Shown here piece by piece: positions 1 to 8,917 of a DNA stretch of 64,000 nt. Source of the stretch: JAVBMJ01 sp031552535 (GTDB taxonomy: Bacteria; Bacteroidota; Bacteroidia; Bacteroidales; Rikenellaceae); NCBI GenBank assembly GCA_031552535.1, contig JAVBMJ010000025.1, positions 10,077 to 74,076 of the forward strand. The letters run 5' to 3'. The first letter of the stretch is position 1. Each line of letters starts with the position of its first letter. Both the position numbers and the translations under genes were made by a program. The notes under the pieces were generated by a model. That model saw only the letters and a program-made list of their open reading frames with translations, was not told the DNA's origin and searched no databases.

Positions 1-178
1 GCTGGAGGGAATCAGGGAATCGCTTGGGATTATGGTTACATACGGCCGGATGGAGATCCGGGTGGAAGAGGCAATAAGATATCTGGCCGCACATGAAGAT
101 GAACTATGGAGTGTATTCGAGCCATTCTTCGGGGAGCTGTGCACGATGTGTCGCGAATTTCTTAAGGCGGACAGATAA
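1..178 (+). CDS. C-terminal end of an unrecognised protein (5' end outside window)
   Basis: An open frame enters from the left edge (first full codon at base 2) and stops at TAA 176-178, giving 58 residues. The visible peptide is acidic and probably helical, with a run beginning MEIRVEEAIRYLAAHEDELW and a late C-x2-C (CTMC). I do not recognise the family. The codon use looks coding and there is no competing frame. The next gene lies 61 bases downstream on the same strand, so the two may be co-transcribed, but no terminator or promoter is obvious between them. Confidence 0.5.
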   Translation, partial: LEGIRESLGIMVTYGRMEIRVEEAIRYLAAHEDELWSVFEPFFGELCTMCREFLKADR

Positions 179-239
179 CAAAGCCATCTGGAAAAGAAAA
201 GAATCCGTACCTTTGACTTGTTAAACTACAACACACAGC

Positions 240-431
240 ATGACGAACTCCACAGCACGACAGCATAACTGCGTAAGTTGCCCGATACGGGCACGATATG
301 AAAAATCGCCAAAATCCCTGACCGGAAGATTCTGGCGGTGGCATATAGGTTTCTGTCCCGGCTGGAAAAGGTATTTTGCCTCTCTGGACGAAAAAGACCG
401 CGACGAACTCAGAGCAAAATACAATCTGTAA
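240..431 (+). CDS. small conserved-looking protein with CxxC and Trp/Cys-rich core
   Basis: This 63-residue protein has C11-x2-C14, then an aromatic core (FWRWH, then C39-P-G-W) and a charged C-terminal helix ending in KYNL. The pattern of conserved-type residues (Cys, Trp, Pro-Gly) looks like a real small protein, possibly metal-binding through three Cys and one His; that function is inference. The stop is only 12 bases before the ABC-F start, with a purine-rich ribosome-binding stretch (AGAAGG) in between, so the two genes are probably one operon. No signal peptide or membrane segment is visible. I cannot name the family with certainty. Confidence 0.65.
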   Translation: MTNSTARQHNCVSCPIRARYEKSPKSLTGRFWRWHIGFCPGWKRYFASLDEKDRDELRAKYNL

Positions 432-443
432 CCGCCCAGAAGG

Positions 444-2324
444 ATGATCAATTACCTCAGTATAGAAAATCTTGCCAAGTCGTTCGGCGATCTGGTGTTG
501 TTCGATTCTTTGTCGATCTCCGTGGGCGAGGGCCAACGTATAGGCATCATAGCACGTAACGGAGCAGGCAAGACCACGTTACTCAACATCATAGCCGGGA
601 AGGAGGATTACAGCGCGGGAGAGATCACCTTCCATCGCGACCTGAAAGTGGCTTTCCTCCCGCAAGAGCCTGCATTCGAACCCGGCACGACGGTGATGGA
701 AACGCTGTTAAGGGGTGAAGGGCCGGAGTTGAAGGCCATTGCCAGGTATGAAGCGAGTCTCTCTTCGGGCGATCACAACGCCCTCGAACAGGCAATCGCC
801 GACATGGATGCACTCGGCGCATGGAACTACGAAGCGCGCGTGAAACAGATCCTGACCCGGCTTAAAATCGGGAACTTCAATCAACCTGCCGGCCAGTTGT
901 CGGGAGGACAAGCCAAACGCCTTGCGCTGGCCGGGGCTCTGATTTCGGACCCGGAGCTGCTGATCCTCGACGAACCTACCAACCACCTCGACATGGAGAT
1001 GACGCGCTGGCTCGAAGAGTATATTGTCTCTTCGGGGATTGCGCTGCTGATGGTCACCCACGACCGTTGGTTTCTCGACAGGGTCTGCACGGGAATCATA
1101 GAGATAGATAACCGTCGCGCATATGCCTACAATGGCAACTACTCCTACTTCCTTGAAAAGAAGCAGGAGCGGCTCGATGCCGAAACTGCCGGAAGGGAGA
1201 GCGACCGCAACCTTTACCGCAAGGAAATAGAATGGATGCGCCGGCAGCCGCAGGCGCGCGCCACCAAAGCGCGTGCAAGAATCGAGTCGTTCCATGAGTT
1301 GGAGGAACGCCTGCGCCGCGAACGCGATGCGGGAAAGGTACGTTTGGATGTAAAGGCGGCATATATAGGGAAAAAAATATTCGAAGTCAAAGGGCTTTCG
1401 AAAAGCTACGGCGAACGGGTGATATTGAAAAATTTCGACTACCTGTTTGCGCGTTACGAAAAAATGGGGATTGTGGGCGACAACGGCACCGGCAAGTCTA
1501 CTTTTATCAAGATACTGCTGGGACTCGTGCAGCCCGACAGCGGAACGATAGACATAGGCGAAACAGTCCGTTTCGGCTACTACTCGCAGCAGGGGATAGA
1601 GTTCGACCCGGAGGCGCGGGTCATCGACGTGGTGACGCAAATCGCCGAAAGCGTCGAGTTGGGTGACGGCCGGCGTATGAGCGCCTCACAGTTTCTGCAA
1701 TATTTCCTGTTTACGCCCCAAACGCAATACAACCCGGTGGGTAAACTAAGCGGTGGCGAGCGCCGGCGCCTGTACCTGTGCACGATATTGATGCGCAGCC
1801 CTAATTTCCTCGTCCTGGACGAACCTACAAACGACCTGGACATAATGACGCTGCAGGTTCTTGAGGAGTATCTGTCTGGATATGGCGGCTGCCTGATCAC
1901 AATTTCACACGACCGCTACTTCATGGACAAGGTAGCCGACCACCTGCTGGTATTCGAGGGAGAAGGCAAGATCAAAGATTTCCCGGGCTCTTACAGCGAC
2001 TTTCTCGACTGGCTACGCCTGCGTGAGGTCCGGGAACAGGACCCGGCACAAAAAAACGCTCCGAAGCCTGTCCGGGCGGAACGTAACCCACCGGCACGTG
2101 AGCGTAAGAAACTAACATATGCCCAACGCAAAGAGATGGAGGCACTCGAAAGCGGCCTGCCCGCATTGGAAAGCGAGAAAGCGGCACTGGAACAGCAGAT
2201 GAGTGGCGGCGATCTTTCCATGGAAGAACTTACGGCCAAAAGCCGGCGCATAGCCGAACTTGTCGACTGCATCGACCGCGACTCTATGCGCTGGCTCGAA
2301 CTGAGCGAAATAGAATGCCAATAA
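444..2324 (+). CDS. ABC-F family ATPase (Uup/EttA-like)
   Basis: A 626-residue soluble protein with two ABC ATPase domains and no membrane segments, the hallmark of the ABC-F translation-factor family. Domain 1 has Walker A GIIARNGAGKTT near residue 35, signature LSGGQAKRLALA and Walker B LLILDEPTNHLD. Domain 2 has GIVGDNGTGKST, signature LSGGERRRLYL and FLVLDEPTNDLD. A charged linker with YNGNYSYFLEKKQ between the domains and an E/K-rich C-terminal coiled coil (about residues 540-626) resemble Uup. Family members bind the ribosomal E site and modulate translation; some ABC-F proteins protect ribosomes from antibiotics, but nothing here points specifically to resistance. Both catalytic Glu residues are present. 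Confidence 0.9.
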   Translation: MINYLSIENLAKSFGDLVLFDSLSISVGEGQRIGIIARNGAGKTTLLNIIAGKEDYSAGEITFHRDLKVAFLPQEPAFEPGTTVMETLLRGEGPELKAIARYEASLSSGDHNALEQAIADMDALGAWNYEARVKQILTRLKIGNFNQPAGQLSGGQAKRLALAGALISDPELLILDEPTNHLDMEMTRWLEEYIVSSGIALLMVTHDRWFLDRVCTGIIEIDNRRAYAYNGNYSYFLEKKQERLDAETAGRESDRNLYRKEIEWMRRQPQARATKARARIESFHELEERLRRERDAGKVRLDVKAAYIGKKIFEVKGLSKSYGERVILKNFDYLFARYEKMGIVGDNGTGKSTFIKILLGLVQPDSGTIDIGETVRFGYYSQQGIEFDPEARVIDVVTQIAESVELGDGRRMSASQFLQYFLFTPQTQYNPVGKLSGGERRRLYLCTILMRSPNFLVLDEPTNDLDIMTLQVLEEYLSGYGGCLITISHDRYFMDKVADHLLVFEGEGKIKDFPGSYSDFLDWLRLREVREQDPAQKNAPKPVRAERNPPARERKKLTYAQRKEMEALESGLPALESEKAALEQQMSGGDLSMEELTAKSRRIAELVDCIDRDSMRWLELSEIECQ

Positions 2325-2687
2325 CCGGATTAAGAGCCTATCTGAAATTCAACTAAGTAATGTGAAATAATTATTGCGATATTATTTGAGACTTATTTCG
2401 AGATGGATTTTGATTTTTGAAAAAGGAGCTTGGCGGGCCAAGTGACTGATGAAAAAACAAAAATCTCAAAAAATATTGATAAAACAAAAAATCATAGTCC
2501 CTGGAATATCCCAATAATTGTTGAGCATTACTTATATAACATATTGCAGCGTTTCGGCACTCAATTTGCCGTTTTTTAGAAACTGTTTAAATTTCCAATA
2601 GGAAATTAGACAAACTCTTAAAAACTGTTTCTCAAACAGTTTCTAAGCGCTATCTTAATCATTTCAGATCCAATCACCGGGAATAAC
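2325..2687. other. AT-rich intergenic region
   Basis: 363 bases without a credible gene. The first 250 bases are AT-rich with no convincing stem-loop or open frame. The last part holds a palindromic member of the dispersed repeat family (2578-2644). No clear -7 TAnnTTTG box precedes the downstream gene, although TATCTTAA at about 2652 is a weak candidate. Confidence 0.5.
2578..2644. repeat. short palindromic copy of the AGAAACTGTTT repeat family
   Basis: The ends are perfect inverted repeats: AGAAACTGTTT at 2578-2588 and AAACAGTTTCT at 2634-2644. Inside is a second hairpin (AAATTTCC / GGAAATT, 2589-2607) followed by AGACAAACTCTT, which is the reverse complement of the start of the element at 17999. 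It therefore links the long and short forms of the family found elsewhere in the window. It could also act as a terminator between the ABC-F gene and the acetyltransferase-like gene. Confidence 0.75.
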
Positions 2688-3698
2688 ATGGCAATACAAT
2701 GGATAGAACTTAGAGAACGGTTTGTCAGAGAGAGTATTTCCCTCTCTGAACGTATCGCGGCCAATCGTAAAAAAATATTAGGGCTTTATGGCACTTCCGG
2801 AGAGTTCTGCGGGAGTTTGAACCTGACAGTCATCGATAACCCCGATGATGGCAGGTTCAAGGAGACTTACGATTTTTATGCAGGCTTTTTCCCGTTGGAG
2901 GAGGAGCGCGACACATTGCCCGGATTTCGCCGGATAATGGCGCTCAATTTCGACGCAGACTATCAACACCGCATGTCGCCGTTCCGCGAAACATGGATTA
3001 TGGCTCATTTGGCGGATGGCGAGACTATTGCGGGTGTAAACTTTGCCATATACACGATGCCCGGCGACGTTGTGCACAGATATGGGGTGGGAAGCACACT
3101 GCATGTGACATACATTTTTGTTAAAAAGGAGTACCGCAGCCTTGGAGTGGCAGGCTACCTGCTGCGAAAGATGGAGGAATATGCCGCACATTGGGTCGCC
3201 ACAGTCAGTCCTCATGGAGAAGCGGCAGGCGGGACGGTTATTTTATGTGAACAGAATGCGCCCGAACTGATGAGCCCGGAGGAGTATTTTGCCGATTGTA
3301 TAGATGCGGGTATCGACCAGTGCGACAGGTTGGCATGGTGGGACAGGAAAGGATATAAACGGCTTAACATAAATTATGTACAACCGGCACTGAATTGTGG
3401 CGGTAACCCATGCGAAGCCTTGACGCTGAATATGAAAACCGCCACACGCACGACCATCCAGGGCGGATTGCTGTTAGAGCATATAAGGCGCTTCTTCGAA
3501 CTTTCCGTATTGAAAGGCTCCGATCCTATGAAGATACCCTACTTTCGCAGCCTGAGCGCCTACCTGTTGTCTTCGCCCGAAATCGGAACAAGTGGAAACG
3601 AGGAGTATTACATGTGTCTTAAGACGGCCTACTACGACGGCGGCTATAATTCGCGCGATGTTCCGTTGTTTGAATTTCCACAAAGGAGCACATGGTGA
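2688..3698 (+). CDS. GNAT-like acetyltransferase-domain protein
   Basis: A 336-residue soluble protein. The strongest signal is around residues 145-168, where VTYIFVKKEYRSLGVAGYLL resembles the acetyl-CoA-binding motif A of GNAT acetyltransferases (beta strand, then R/Q-x2-G-x-A/G). The rest does not match a family I know. Its 3' end overlaps the 3' end of the gene on the opposite strand by 55 bases (3644-3698). That neighbour also carries a C-terminal GNAT-like domain, so the two may belong to one process on a shared substrate. The substrate is unknown; a role in protein or small-molecule acylation is inference. The start ATG follows the palindromic repeat by 43 bases. Confidence 0.6.
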   Translation: MAIQWIELRERFVRESISLSERIAANRKKILGLYGTSGEFCGSLNLTVIDNPDDGRFKETYDFYAGFFPLEEERDTLPGFRRIMALNFDADYQHRMSPFRETWIMAHLADGETIAGVNFAIYTMPGDVVHRYGVGSTLHVTYIFVKKEYRSLGVAGYLLRKMEEYAAHWVATVSPHGEAAGGTVILCEQNAPELMSPEEYFADCIDAGIDQCDRLAWWDRKGYKRLNINYVQPALNCGGNPCEALTLNMKTATRTTIQGGLLLEHIRRFFELSVLKGSDPMKIPYFRSLSAYLLSSPEIGTSGNEEYYMCLKTAYYDGGYNSRDVPLFEFPQRSTW

Positions 3699-5743
3699 TC
3701 GCCATGCCGTGCGGCCATCTCCTCCGTCTGATCACCAGAATGGTTACGAACCAGCCATACGTTGCCCGTGGCCTCGTTCAGCGGTTTGAATCCGTCGGGC
3801 ATCCACCGCTGGGTTATGGATTTGCGCTCTTTATCTGTCACGCAATAGCACAGTGCCCTGAATAGAATGGTGCCTGGCCAGTGGGTGGTATACTCCCTTA
3901 GGTCACGTTCCATGCAGTTGCGCGCTTCGTTCATCAAGGCTCCGCGTATTCCGCGGCGGGTGTCCCTGACCACCAGGTCCTCCACCACAGCCCACCCCGG
4001 TTTCTCCCTGACGCAGTACATCGACAAAATCCCTACTATCGTACCCTTGCCATCCATCGCGGCGATAAGGTAATAACACAGATTGCCCGTTTTGCGCCTG
4101 CGCATCTTCGAGAGCATGCTTTCGAGCGACTGGCCTCCTGCCGACAGTCCGCACGACTGGAAGTATGTATTGGCGTAAAAATCGCCTAATTTGCGCCTGT
4201 CTTCTTCACTGGTATAGTTCAACTCGCGGACCTTTATATCAACGAAATAATTGTCGAAAGCATTCAGAATGGTCGCTATTGAGAATTTTCCCGAGGCTTC
4301 GCCCGCAATGTGGTCATTGTACCACTCTGCCGACGCTTCTCCGGCGGATTGCTTCTCCTGGAGCCTGGCAATGAAGGCTTCCTCCACATCTTCGTTCATC
4401 GAAATGCAATAACGATACCTGCGCTCGCGGGCTTTCTCTTTAGGATCGAGAGCGGCCAAAGTGTCGAAATGCTGAAACACTTTGTTTATCAGGCATTTTA
4501 TGAGGAATGTATAGTTGCCTTTATTAGGCAGGTTGGCATGCTCAAAAAAAGTTATCGTCCGCTCGGGAGAGAATGTGTCCTCATAATTATCGCGGTCGAG
4601 GATAAACATGATCCATATATAGGCCGAGAAGAAATAGTTGTGGGTTTCCTCTTCTCTGGCGACATAATGCCGTTCGAAATCCTTGAAGCGGAATGCGAAC
4701 TGGATTTTCGACGAATCCTGTGAGAGGCGCTCAAAGAAAGGGATGCTCCCTTCGTCGATAGTTTCGCGGCATCTGGCCGTAAAACCTTCCGTGTCTACCA
4801 GAAATCCGGTTATAGTGCCATGTAACCCAAACGTGTCACGTTGTCTGCGAAGCTGTTCCCACACCCCGTCATCTCCATTTATTATCACATTGACCGAATT
4901 GGCCTCGTCGCCATAGCCGTAGAGAATAAGCCGCAGGTGTGATGACTGGTTGTCGAGACGCACCCGGTAACTTGGCCCCCACATAAGCCAGTTGTATGAG
5001 AAATAGAGCTCCGAAGGCAATATTCTCTCCCTGTTGTCTTTCCCGGCTTGCTCTTCGGCGGTGAGTGTCGCATAGTAGTTGACCAGTATTCTCTTCCAGT
5101 CGTCGTCGAAACGTTTGGTAAGGCCCGATATGAACGACATCGGGGCCAGATACCCGTCCGAAATGGACACCGGCACAAGGAATGAAAGCGGCTCATCTTT
5201 CGTATTACGCGTCATTTTAAGGTATAGCCTGTTCTCACGCAAAGCATCGAAATAGTTCCTCACCGTATCCGAGAAACCGTCGGAATTAAGGGCCGAACAG
5301 TTGTCGACCATGATCGGTTTCAACTCGTCGGTGATTCCTTTCTCGAAATAATCCTTGTAGCGGCGCATTCCGATACGGAAATCGCTCCAATGCCCACTCC
5401 ACCACTTGCGGTCCTGATGTACGCCGCCGCTTGCCACAATGGCAGTTTCGATGAACGATCTCACGATATTGAGTTTCTTCTGTTTATCGAACGAGGTGGT
5501 GAGTGCCCAAAGGCAATAAATCCCGGGCACGCCTATCGGCCTGAGCACCCGGCGCTGCAGGCGGTATAGCGGCGAAAATTGCAGGCAAAAGTAAAACAAC
5601 GCTATAATAACAGCGGCCAGTATGACCAGGTTGCCAAGGTCGTCGACCACTTGCGCCACCGGTCTTACGGCATCGGTGTAGAAATCGGTAAAAGTACACG
5701 GTATCATGGCAGAGATCTTTTTGATTTTTCCGGAGAATCCCAA
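3644..5743 (-). CDS. membrane-anchored protein with C-terminal GNAT-like domain
   Basis: A 699-residue protein with one clear N-terminal membrane segment (LVILAAVIIALFYFCLQF, about residues 39-56), then a large cytoplasmic-looking region without recognised domains. The C-terminal ~180 residues have a GNAT-like core: GTIVGILSMYCVREK, then a strand VVEDLVVRDTRRGIRGALM that resembles the acetyl-CoA-binding R-x2-G-x-G/A loop. An alternative start is the Met 12 codons downstream (5707). The gene is convergent with, and overlaps by 55 bases, another GNAT-like gene. I do not recognise the full architecture. A membrane-tethered acyltransferase is the most economical reading, but catalysis is unproven. 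Confidence 0.6.
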   Translation of the reverse strand: MGFSGKIKKISAMIPCTFTDFYTDAVRPVAQVVDDLGNLVILAAVIIALFYFCLQFSPLYRLQRRVLRPIGVPGIYCLWALTTSFDKQKKLNIVRSFIETAIVASGGVHQDRKWWSGHWSDFRIGMRRYKDYFEKGITDELKPIMVDNCSALNSDGFSDTVRNYFDALRENRLYLKMTRNTKDEPLSFLVPVSISDGYLAPMSFISGLTKRFDDDWKRILVNYYATLTAEEQAGKDNRERILPSELYFSYNWLMWGPSYRVRLDNQSSHLRLILYGYGDEANSVNVIINGDDGVWEQLRRQRDTFGLHGTITGFLVDTEGFTARCRETIDEGSIPFFERLSQDSSKIQFAFRFKDFERHYVAREEETHNYFFSAYIWIMFILDRDNYEDTFSPERTITFFEHANLPNKGNYTFLIKCLINKVFQHFDTLAALDPKEKARERRYRYCISMNEDVEEAFIARLQEKQSAGEASAEWYNDHIAGEASGKFSIATILNAFDNYFVDIKVRELNYTSEEDRRKLGDFYANTYFQSCGLSAGGQSLESMLSKMRRRKTGNLCYYLIAAMDGKGTIVGILSMYCVREKPGWAVVEDLVVRDTRRGIRGALMNEARNCMERDLREYTTHWPGTILFRALCYCVTDKERKSITQRWMPDGFKPLNEATGNVWLVRNHSGDQTEEMAARHGDHHVLLCGNSNNGTSREL

Positions 5744-5829
5744 TCGCCTGCTTTCGTCCGGGAAACGGGAAGCAATGTGCTAAAGTAATAAAAACTGTGG
5801 AAATTGTGCCAAATTAGCGCGCATAAAAA

Positions 5830-5866
5830 ATGAGGTTGCCTCAAAATCATTTTGAGACAACCTCAT
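5830..5866 (-). terminator. intrinsic terminator of the M3 peptidase gene
   Basis: Stem 5830-5847 pairs with 5849-5866 (ATGAGGTTG...CAACCTCAT, one mismatch). Read on the minus strand it is followed by TTTTTTATGC. It lies 65 bases past the peptidase stop codon. Confidence 0.8.
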
Positions 5867-5930
5867 CGGGGCTGAATATACAGCCAGGAAAAGCATGCCC
5901 CGGCCGGCATCCATCAGATAAAAGCTACTC

Positions 5931-8069
5931 TTACTTCACCGCAGGCGCAGTGGCGGCCGGAGTTATCAATCCGCGCTTACGGAGCAACGGTTCACGGCGT
6001 GGTTCGGCTTTGCGGAAATTGGTGTAAAGCACCATACCATCTTCCAAGCCCCCCTTCGACAGCAATTCGCGTCGGAAATCACTGGCAACTTTACGGCTGA
6101 AAATATCGCCGCTCTCGACAAACGCCTCATAAGCGTCCTTATCGAGCACCTCGGCCCAGATATAACTGTAATATCCGGCCGAATATCCTCCATCAAAAAT
6201 ATGGCTGAAGTAAGGGTAGCGGTAACGCGGAGCTATTTCACCGATCAGGCCGCGGCGCACATTGAGCGACTCCGACTCGAAAGCATTCACATCAAATGGT
6301 TTATATTCGGCAGTAGTATGAAGGTCCATATCGGAGAACGAAGCGGCGAGATACTCCGTCGTAGCGAATCCCTGATTGAAAAGCGAACTTTTGGTAATCT
6401 TCTCTATAAGGTTCCCGGGCATGGGCGTATTGCCTGCGTAGTGCAGGGCATATCTGCGCAACATTGCAGGTTCGACCGCCCAGTTCTCCATGATCTGCGA
6501 CGGGAGCTCCACAAAGTCGCGCTCCACACCGCCCAGGCCGTAATAAGGCACATCCTGAAACAATCCGTGCAGCGCGTGCCCGAACTCGTGGAAGAACGTC
6601 TCCACCTCGTCGAGGTTCAACAATGGGGGTATATTACTGCTTTCGGCACGTGTAAAATTACAAACGATACTCACGACGGGCGAAACCCTCACGCCATTTT
6701 TGTATCCCTGCTCCCTGAACGAGGTACACCACGCTCCACCGCGTTTGCCGGCACGCGGATGCATGTCGAGATAAAGCACCCCGAGGTGGGAATTATTCGT
6801 GTCAAGCACCTCGTAGACCGAGCACTCCTTATGGTATACCGGTGCGCCGGGCAGCGGACGGAACGTGATCCCATAGAGACGGTTTGAAAGATCGAATATA
6901 CCCTGGCGTACATTCTCAAGCGCAAAATAGGGACGCAACATCTCCTCGTCGAGGTCGTATTTCGCCTTGCGCACCTTCTCGGCATAGTACCACCAATCCC
7001 ACGACTGGAAATCCCCGTCGCCCGTCTCCCTAAGTTTTATGGCCTTCATCTCTTCGAGTTCGGCTCCGGCGCTCTTTAACGCAGGCGTCCACAGCTCATC
7101 CAACAGCGAGTAGACATTGGAGGGAGTTTTGGCCATCTCGTCGTCGAGCACCCAGGCGGCGTGGCTCGGGAACCCGAGCAGGTGGGCCCGCTCGGTACGC
7201 AGGCGTGTTATGTCATTTATGATCTGCTTATTGTCTGTGGAATCGCCGTGATTACAACGCTCCAGATAGCCGCGATATAGCTTTTCGCGCAGGTCGCGAT
7301 GCGGCGAATAGGTGATGAACGGAATCAGGCTGGGCTTGTTGAGGGTGAATACCCACCCTTTTTTCTTCATCTCTTTGGCTGTGGCCGCGGCGGCGTCCTT
7401 CATCCCTCCCGGAAGCCCTTCAACCCCTACGGAATCCAACTCGAGGATGAACGACTTGTTATCCGCCAACAGGTTGTTGCCGAATTTAACCCCCAACACG
7501 GCCAGCTCTCCGTTGACCTCCTGCAGACGGGATTTCTGCGGCCCGTCGAGCAACGCACCCGAACGCACAAATCCCTTATAGGTTTTCTCAAGCAGCCTCA
7601 TCCGGGCATGGTCGAGATCCAGCGAGGCACGCTTGTCGTAAACAGCCTTCAAACGGGCAAACAGCCCGTCGTTAAGCATTATGCGGTCGCTATGCGCCGA
7701 CAACAACGGGGAAACTTCTTCTTCGATCTTCTGCATCTCGGGAGAAGTCTCGGCACCCGAAATATTGAAAAATACGCTGCTCACATCGCGCAACATCATT
7801 CCCGCGGTATCGAGCGCCAATATCACGTTGTCGAACGACGGCTCGTCGCTGTTGCCGACAATCGCCTCGATCTCGGCATCGTGGCGCTTCATAGCCTCCT
7901 CGAAAGCAGGCATATAGTGTTCGGTTTTGATCTTGTCGAATGGTGGCACCCCGAACGGAGTATCCCACACGGTAAAGAACGGGTTGTCTGAGGTCACCTT
8001 GTTTTTATCACAAGAGCTTAGCTGAGTAATCATTACGGTCATGATTAAAAATAACACTGTTTTTTTCAT
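5931..8069 (-). CDS. dcp: M3-family peptidyl-dipeptidase lipoprotein (Dcp-like)
   Basis: 712 residues from the chosen start at 8069. The frame is open further upstream, but the Met at 8069 begins a lipoprotein signal (MKKTVLFLIM..., lipobox QLSSC, Cys20), so this start is preferred. The catalytic zinc motif HEFGH is at residues 494-498, and the third zinc ligand is Glu521 in FVELPSQ, as in thimet oligopeptidase and Dcp. M3 enzymes of this type release dipeptides from the C-termini of short peptides. The signal predicts a periplasmic lipid-anchored enzyme, which would recycle or scavenge peptides. It diverges from rsmE with 64 bases between starts. Confidence 0.92.
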   Translation of the reverse strand: MKKTVLFLIMTVMITQLSSCDKNKVTSDNPFFTVWDTPFGVPPFDKIKTEHYMPAFEEAMKRHDAEIEAIVGNSDEPSFDNVILALDTAGMMLRDVSSVFFNISGAETSPEMQKIEEEVSPLLSAHSDRIMLNDGLFARLKAVYDKRASLDLDHARMRLLEKTYKGFVRSGALLDGPQKSRLQEVNGELAVLGVKFGNNLLADNKSFILELDSVGVEGLPGGMKDAAAATAKEMKKKGWVFTLNKPSLIPFITYSPHRDLREKLYRGYLERCNHGDSTDNKQIINDITRLRTERAHLLGFPSHAAWVLDDEMAKTPSNVYSLLDELWTPALKSAGAELEEMKAIKLRETGDGDFQSWDWWYYAEKVRKAKYDLDEEMLRPYFALENVRQGIFDLSNRLYGITFRPLPGAPVYHKECSVYEVLDTNNSHLGVLYLDMHPRAGKRGGAWCTSFREQGYKNGVRVSPVVSIVCNFTRAESSNIPPLLNLDEVETFFHEFGHALHGLFQDVPYYGLGGVERDFVELPSQIMENWAVEPAMLRRYALHYAGNTPMPGNLIEKITKSSLFNQGFATTEYLAASFSDMDLHTTAEYKPFDVNAFESESLNVRRGLIGEIAPRYRYPYFSHIFDGGYSAGYYSYIWAEVLDKDAYEAFVESGDIFSRKVASDFRRELLSKGGLEDGMVLYTNFRKAEPRREPLLRKRGLITPAATAPAVK

Positions 8070-8133
8070 ATCTTTGAGGGCTGATTTATGGATAAACCAA
8101 GTAAAGCACAAAAGTAAAAATAAGCATCAAGAA

Positions 8134-8841
8134 ATGCAACTATTCTACGATCCAGGCGCTTCGCTCGGAGAGTTCCGGCTCGACGAGACCGAGAGCCGGC
8201 ATGCGGTAAGGGTTTTACGGCTTACGGCGGGTGACGGTATCCATGTCACCGACGGCCGGGGAAATCTCTTTTCCGGCGTGATACGCGTGGCCGATCCCAA
8301 AAGCAGTGTGGCCGAATTGACGGAGGTGATCCGCCAGTGGGAGAAGCGTCCGTACGGGTTAACTATCGCCGTGGCTCCGCCCAAGAATCCCGAGCGTATG
8401 GAGTGGTTCCTGGAGAAGGCTACCGAGGTGGGTGTCGACACAGTTGTTCCGCTACTGTGCAGCCACAGCGAACGGCGGCAACTTAAGACCGAACGGGAAA
8501 AGAAGGTGATAGTGGCCGCCGCCAAACAGTCGTTAAAGGCCTACTTCCCCCATATAGAGGAGCTCACACCCTTTGCCGAGGTGGTACGCCGTCCGTTCGA
8601 CGGAGTGAAACTGATCGCGCACTGCGAAGAGGGTTTTGTGCCACGCCGCACATTCGGACGATGTGTGTCGGCAGGCGATAATATGCTCGTATTGATAGGG
8701 CCCGAAGGTGATTTCTCGAAAGAAGAGATTACCTTTGCGCTGGAAAACGGATTCTGCGGTATCACTCTCGGCACGGCCAGGTTACGTACCGAAACGGCAG
8801 CCCTCGCGGTGGTGATGCAGGCGGCATTCATCAACCAATAG
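8134..8841 (+). CDS. rsmE: 16S rRNA m3U1498 methyltransferase RsmE
   Basis: 235 residues. The frame is open to 8041, but the Met at 8134 gives the usual family start (MQLFYDP followed by the PUA-like N-domain), and the earlier part overlaps the dcp promoter region. The C-terminal SPOUT knot is clear: LIGPEGDFSKEEI, then GITLGTARLRTETAA. RsmE methylates N3 of U1498 in 16S rRNA using SAM. The length is normal for the family. A weak hairpin with AGCAGG/CCTGCT ends at 8840-8880 and may terminate the transcript before the Hyf-like operon. Confidence 0.93.
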   Translation: MQLFYDPGASLGEFRLDETESRHAVRVLRLTAGDGIHVTDGRGNLFSGVIRVADPKSSVAELTEVIRQWEKRPYGLTIAVAPPKNPERMEWFLEKATEVGVDTVVPLLCSHSERRQLKTEREKKVIVAAAKQSLKAYFPHIEELTPFAEVVRRPFDGVKLIAHCEEGFVPRRTFGRCVSAGDNMLVLIGPEGDFSKEEITFALENGFCGITLGTARLRTETAALAVVMQAAFINQ

Positions 8842-8917
8842 CAGGCGAAGAGCCTTCCGTGAGGACGGTAGCATCCTGCTTTTGAAGACAATTTAACGCA
8901 TAATCATACATAGCATC

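Noticed and set aside
708..1640. 310-codon open frame on the minus strand
   Set aside because: It is the antisense shadow of the ABC-F ATPase gene.
2325..2577. Riboswitch or structured leader before the GNAT-like gene
   Set aside because: The AT-rich stretch shows no consistent long-range pairing apart from the repeat at its end.
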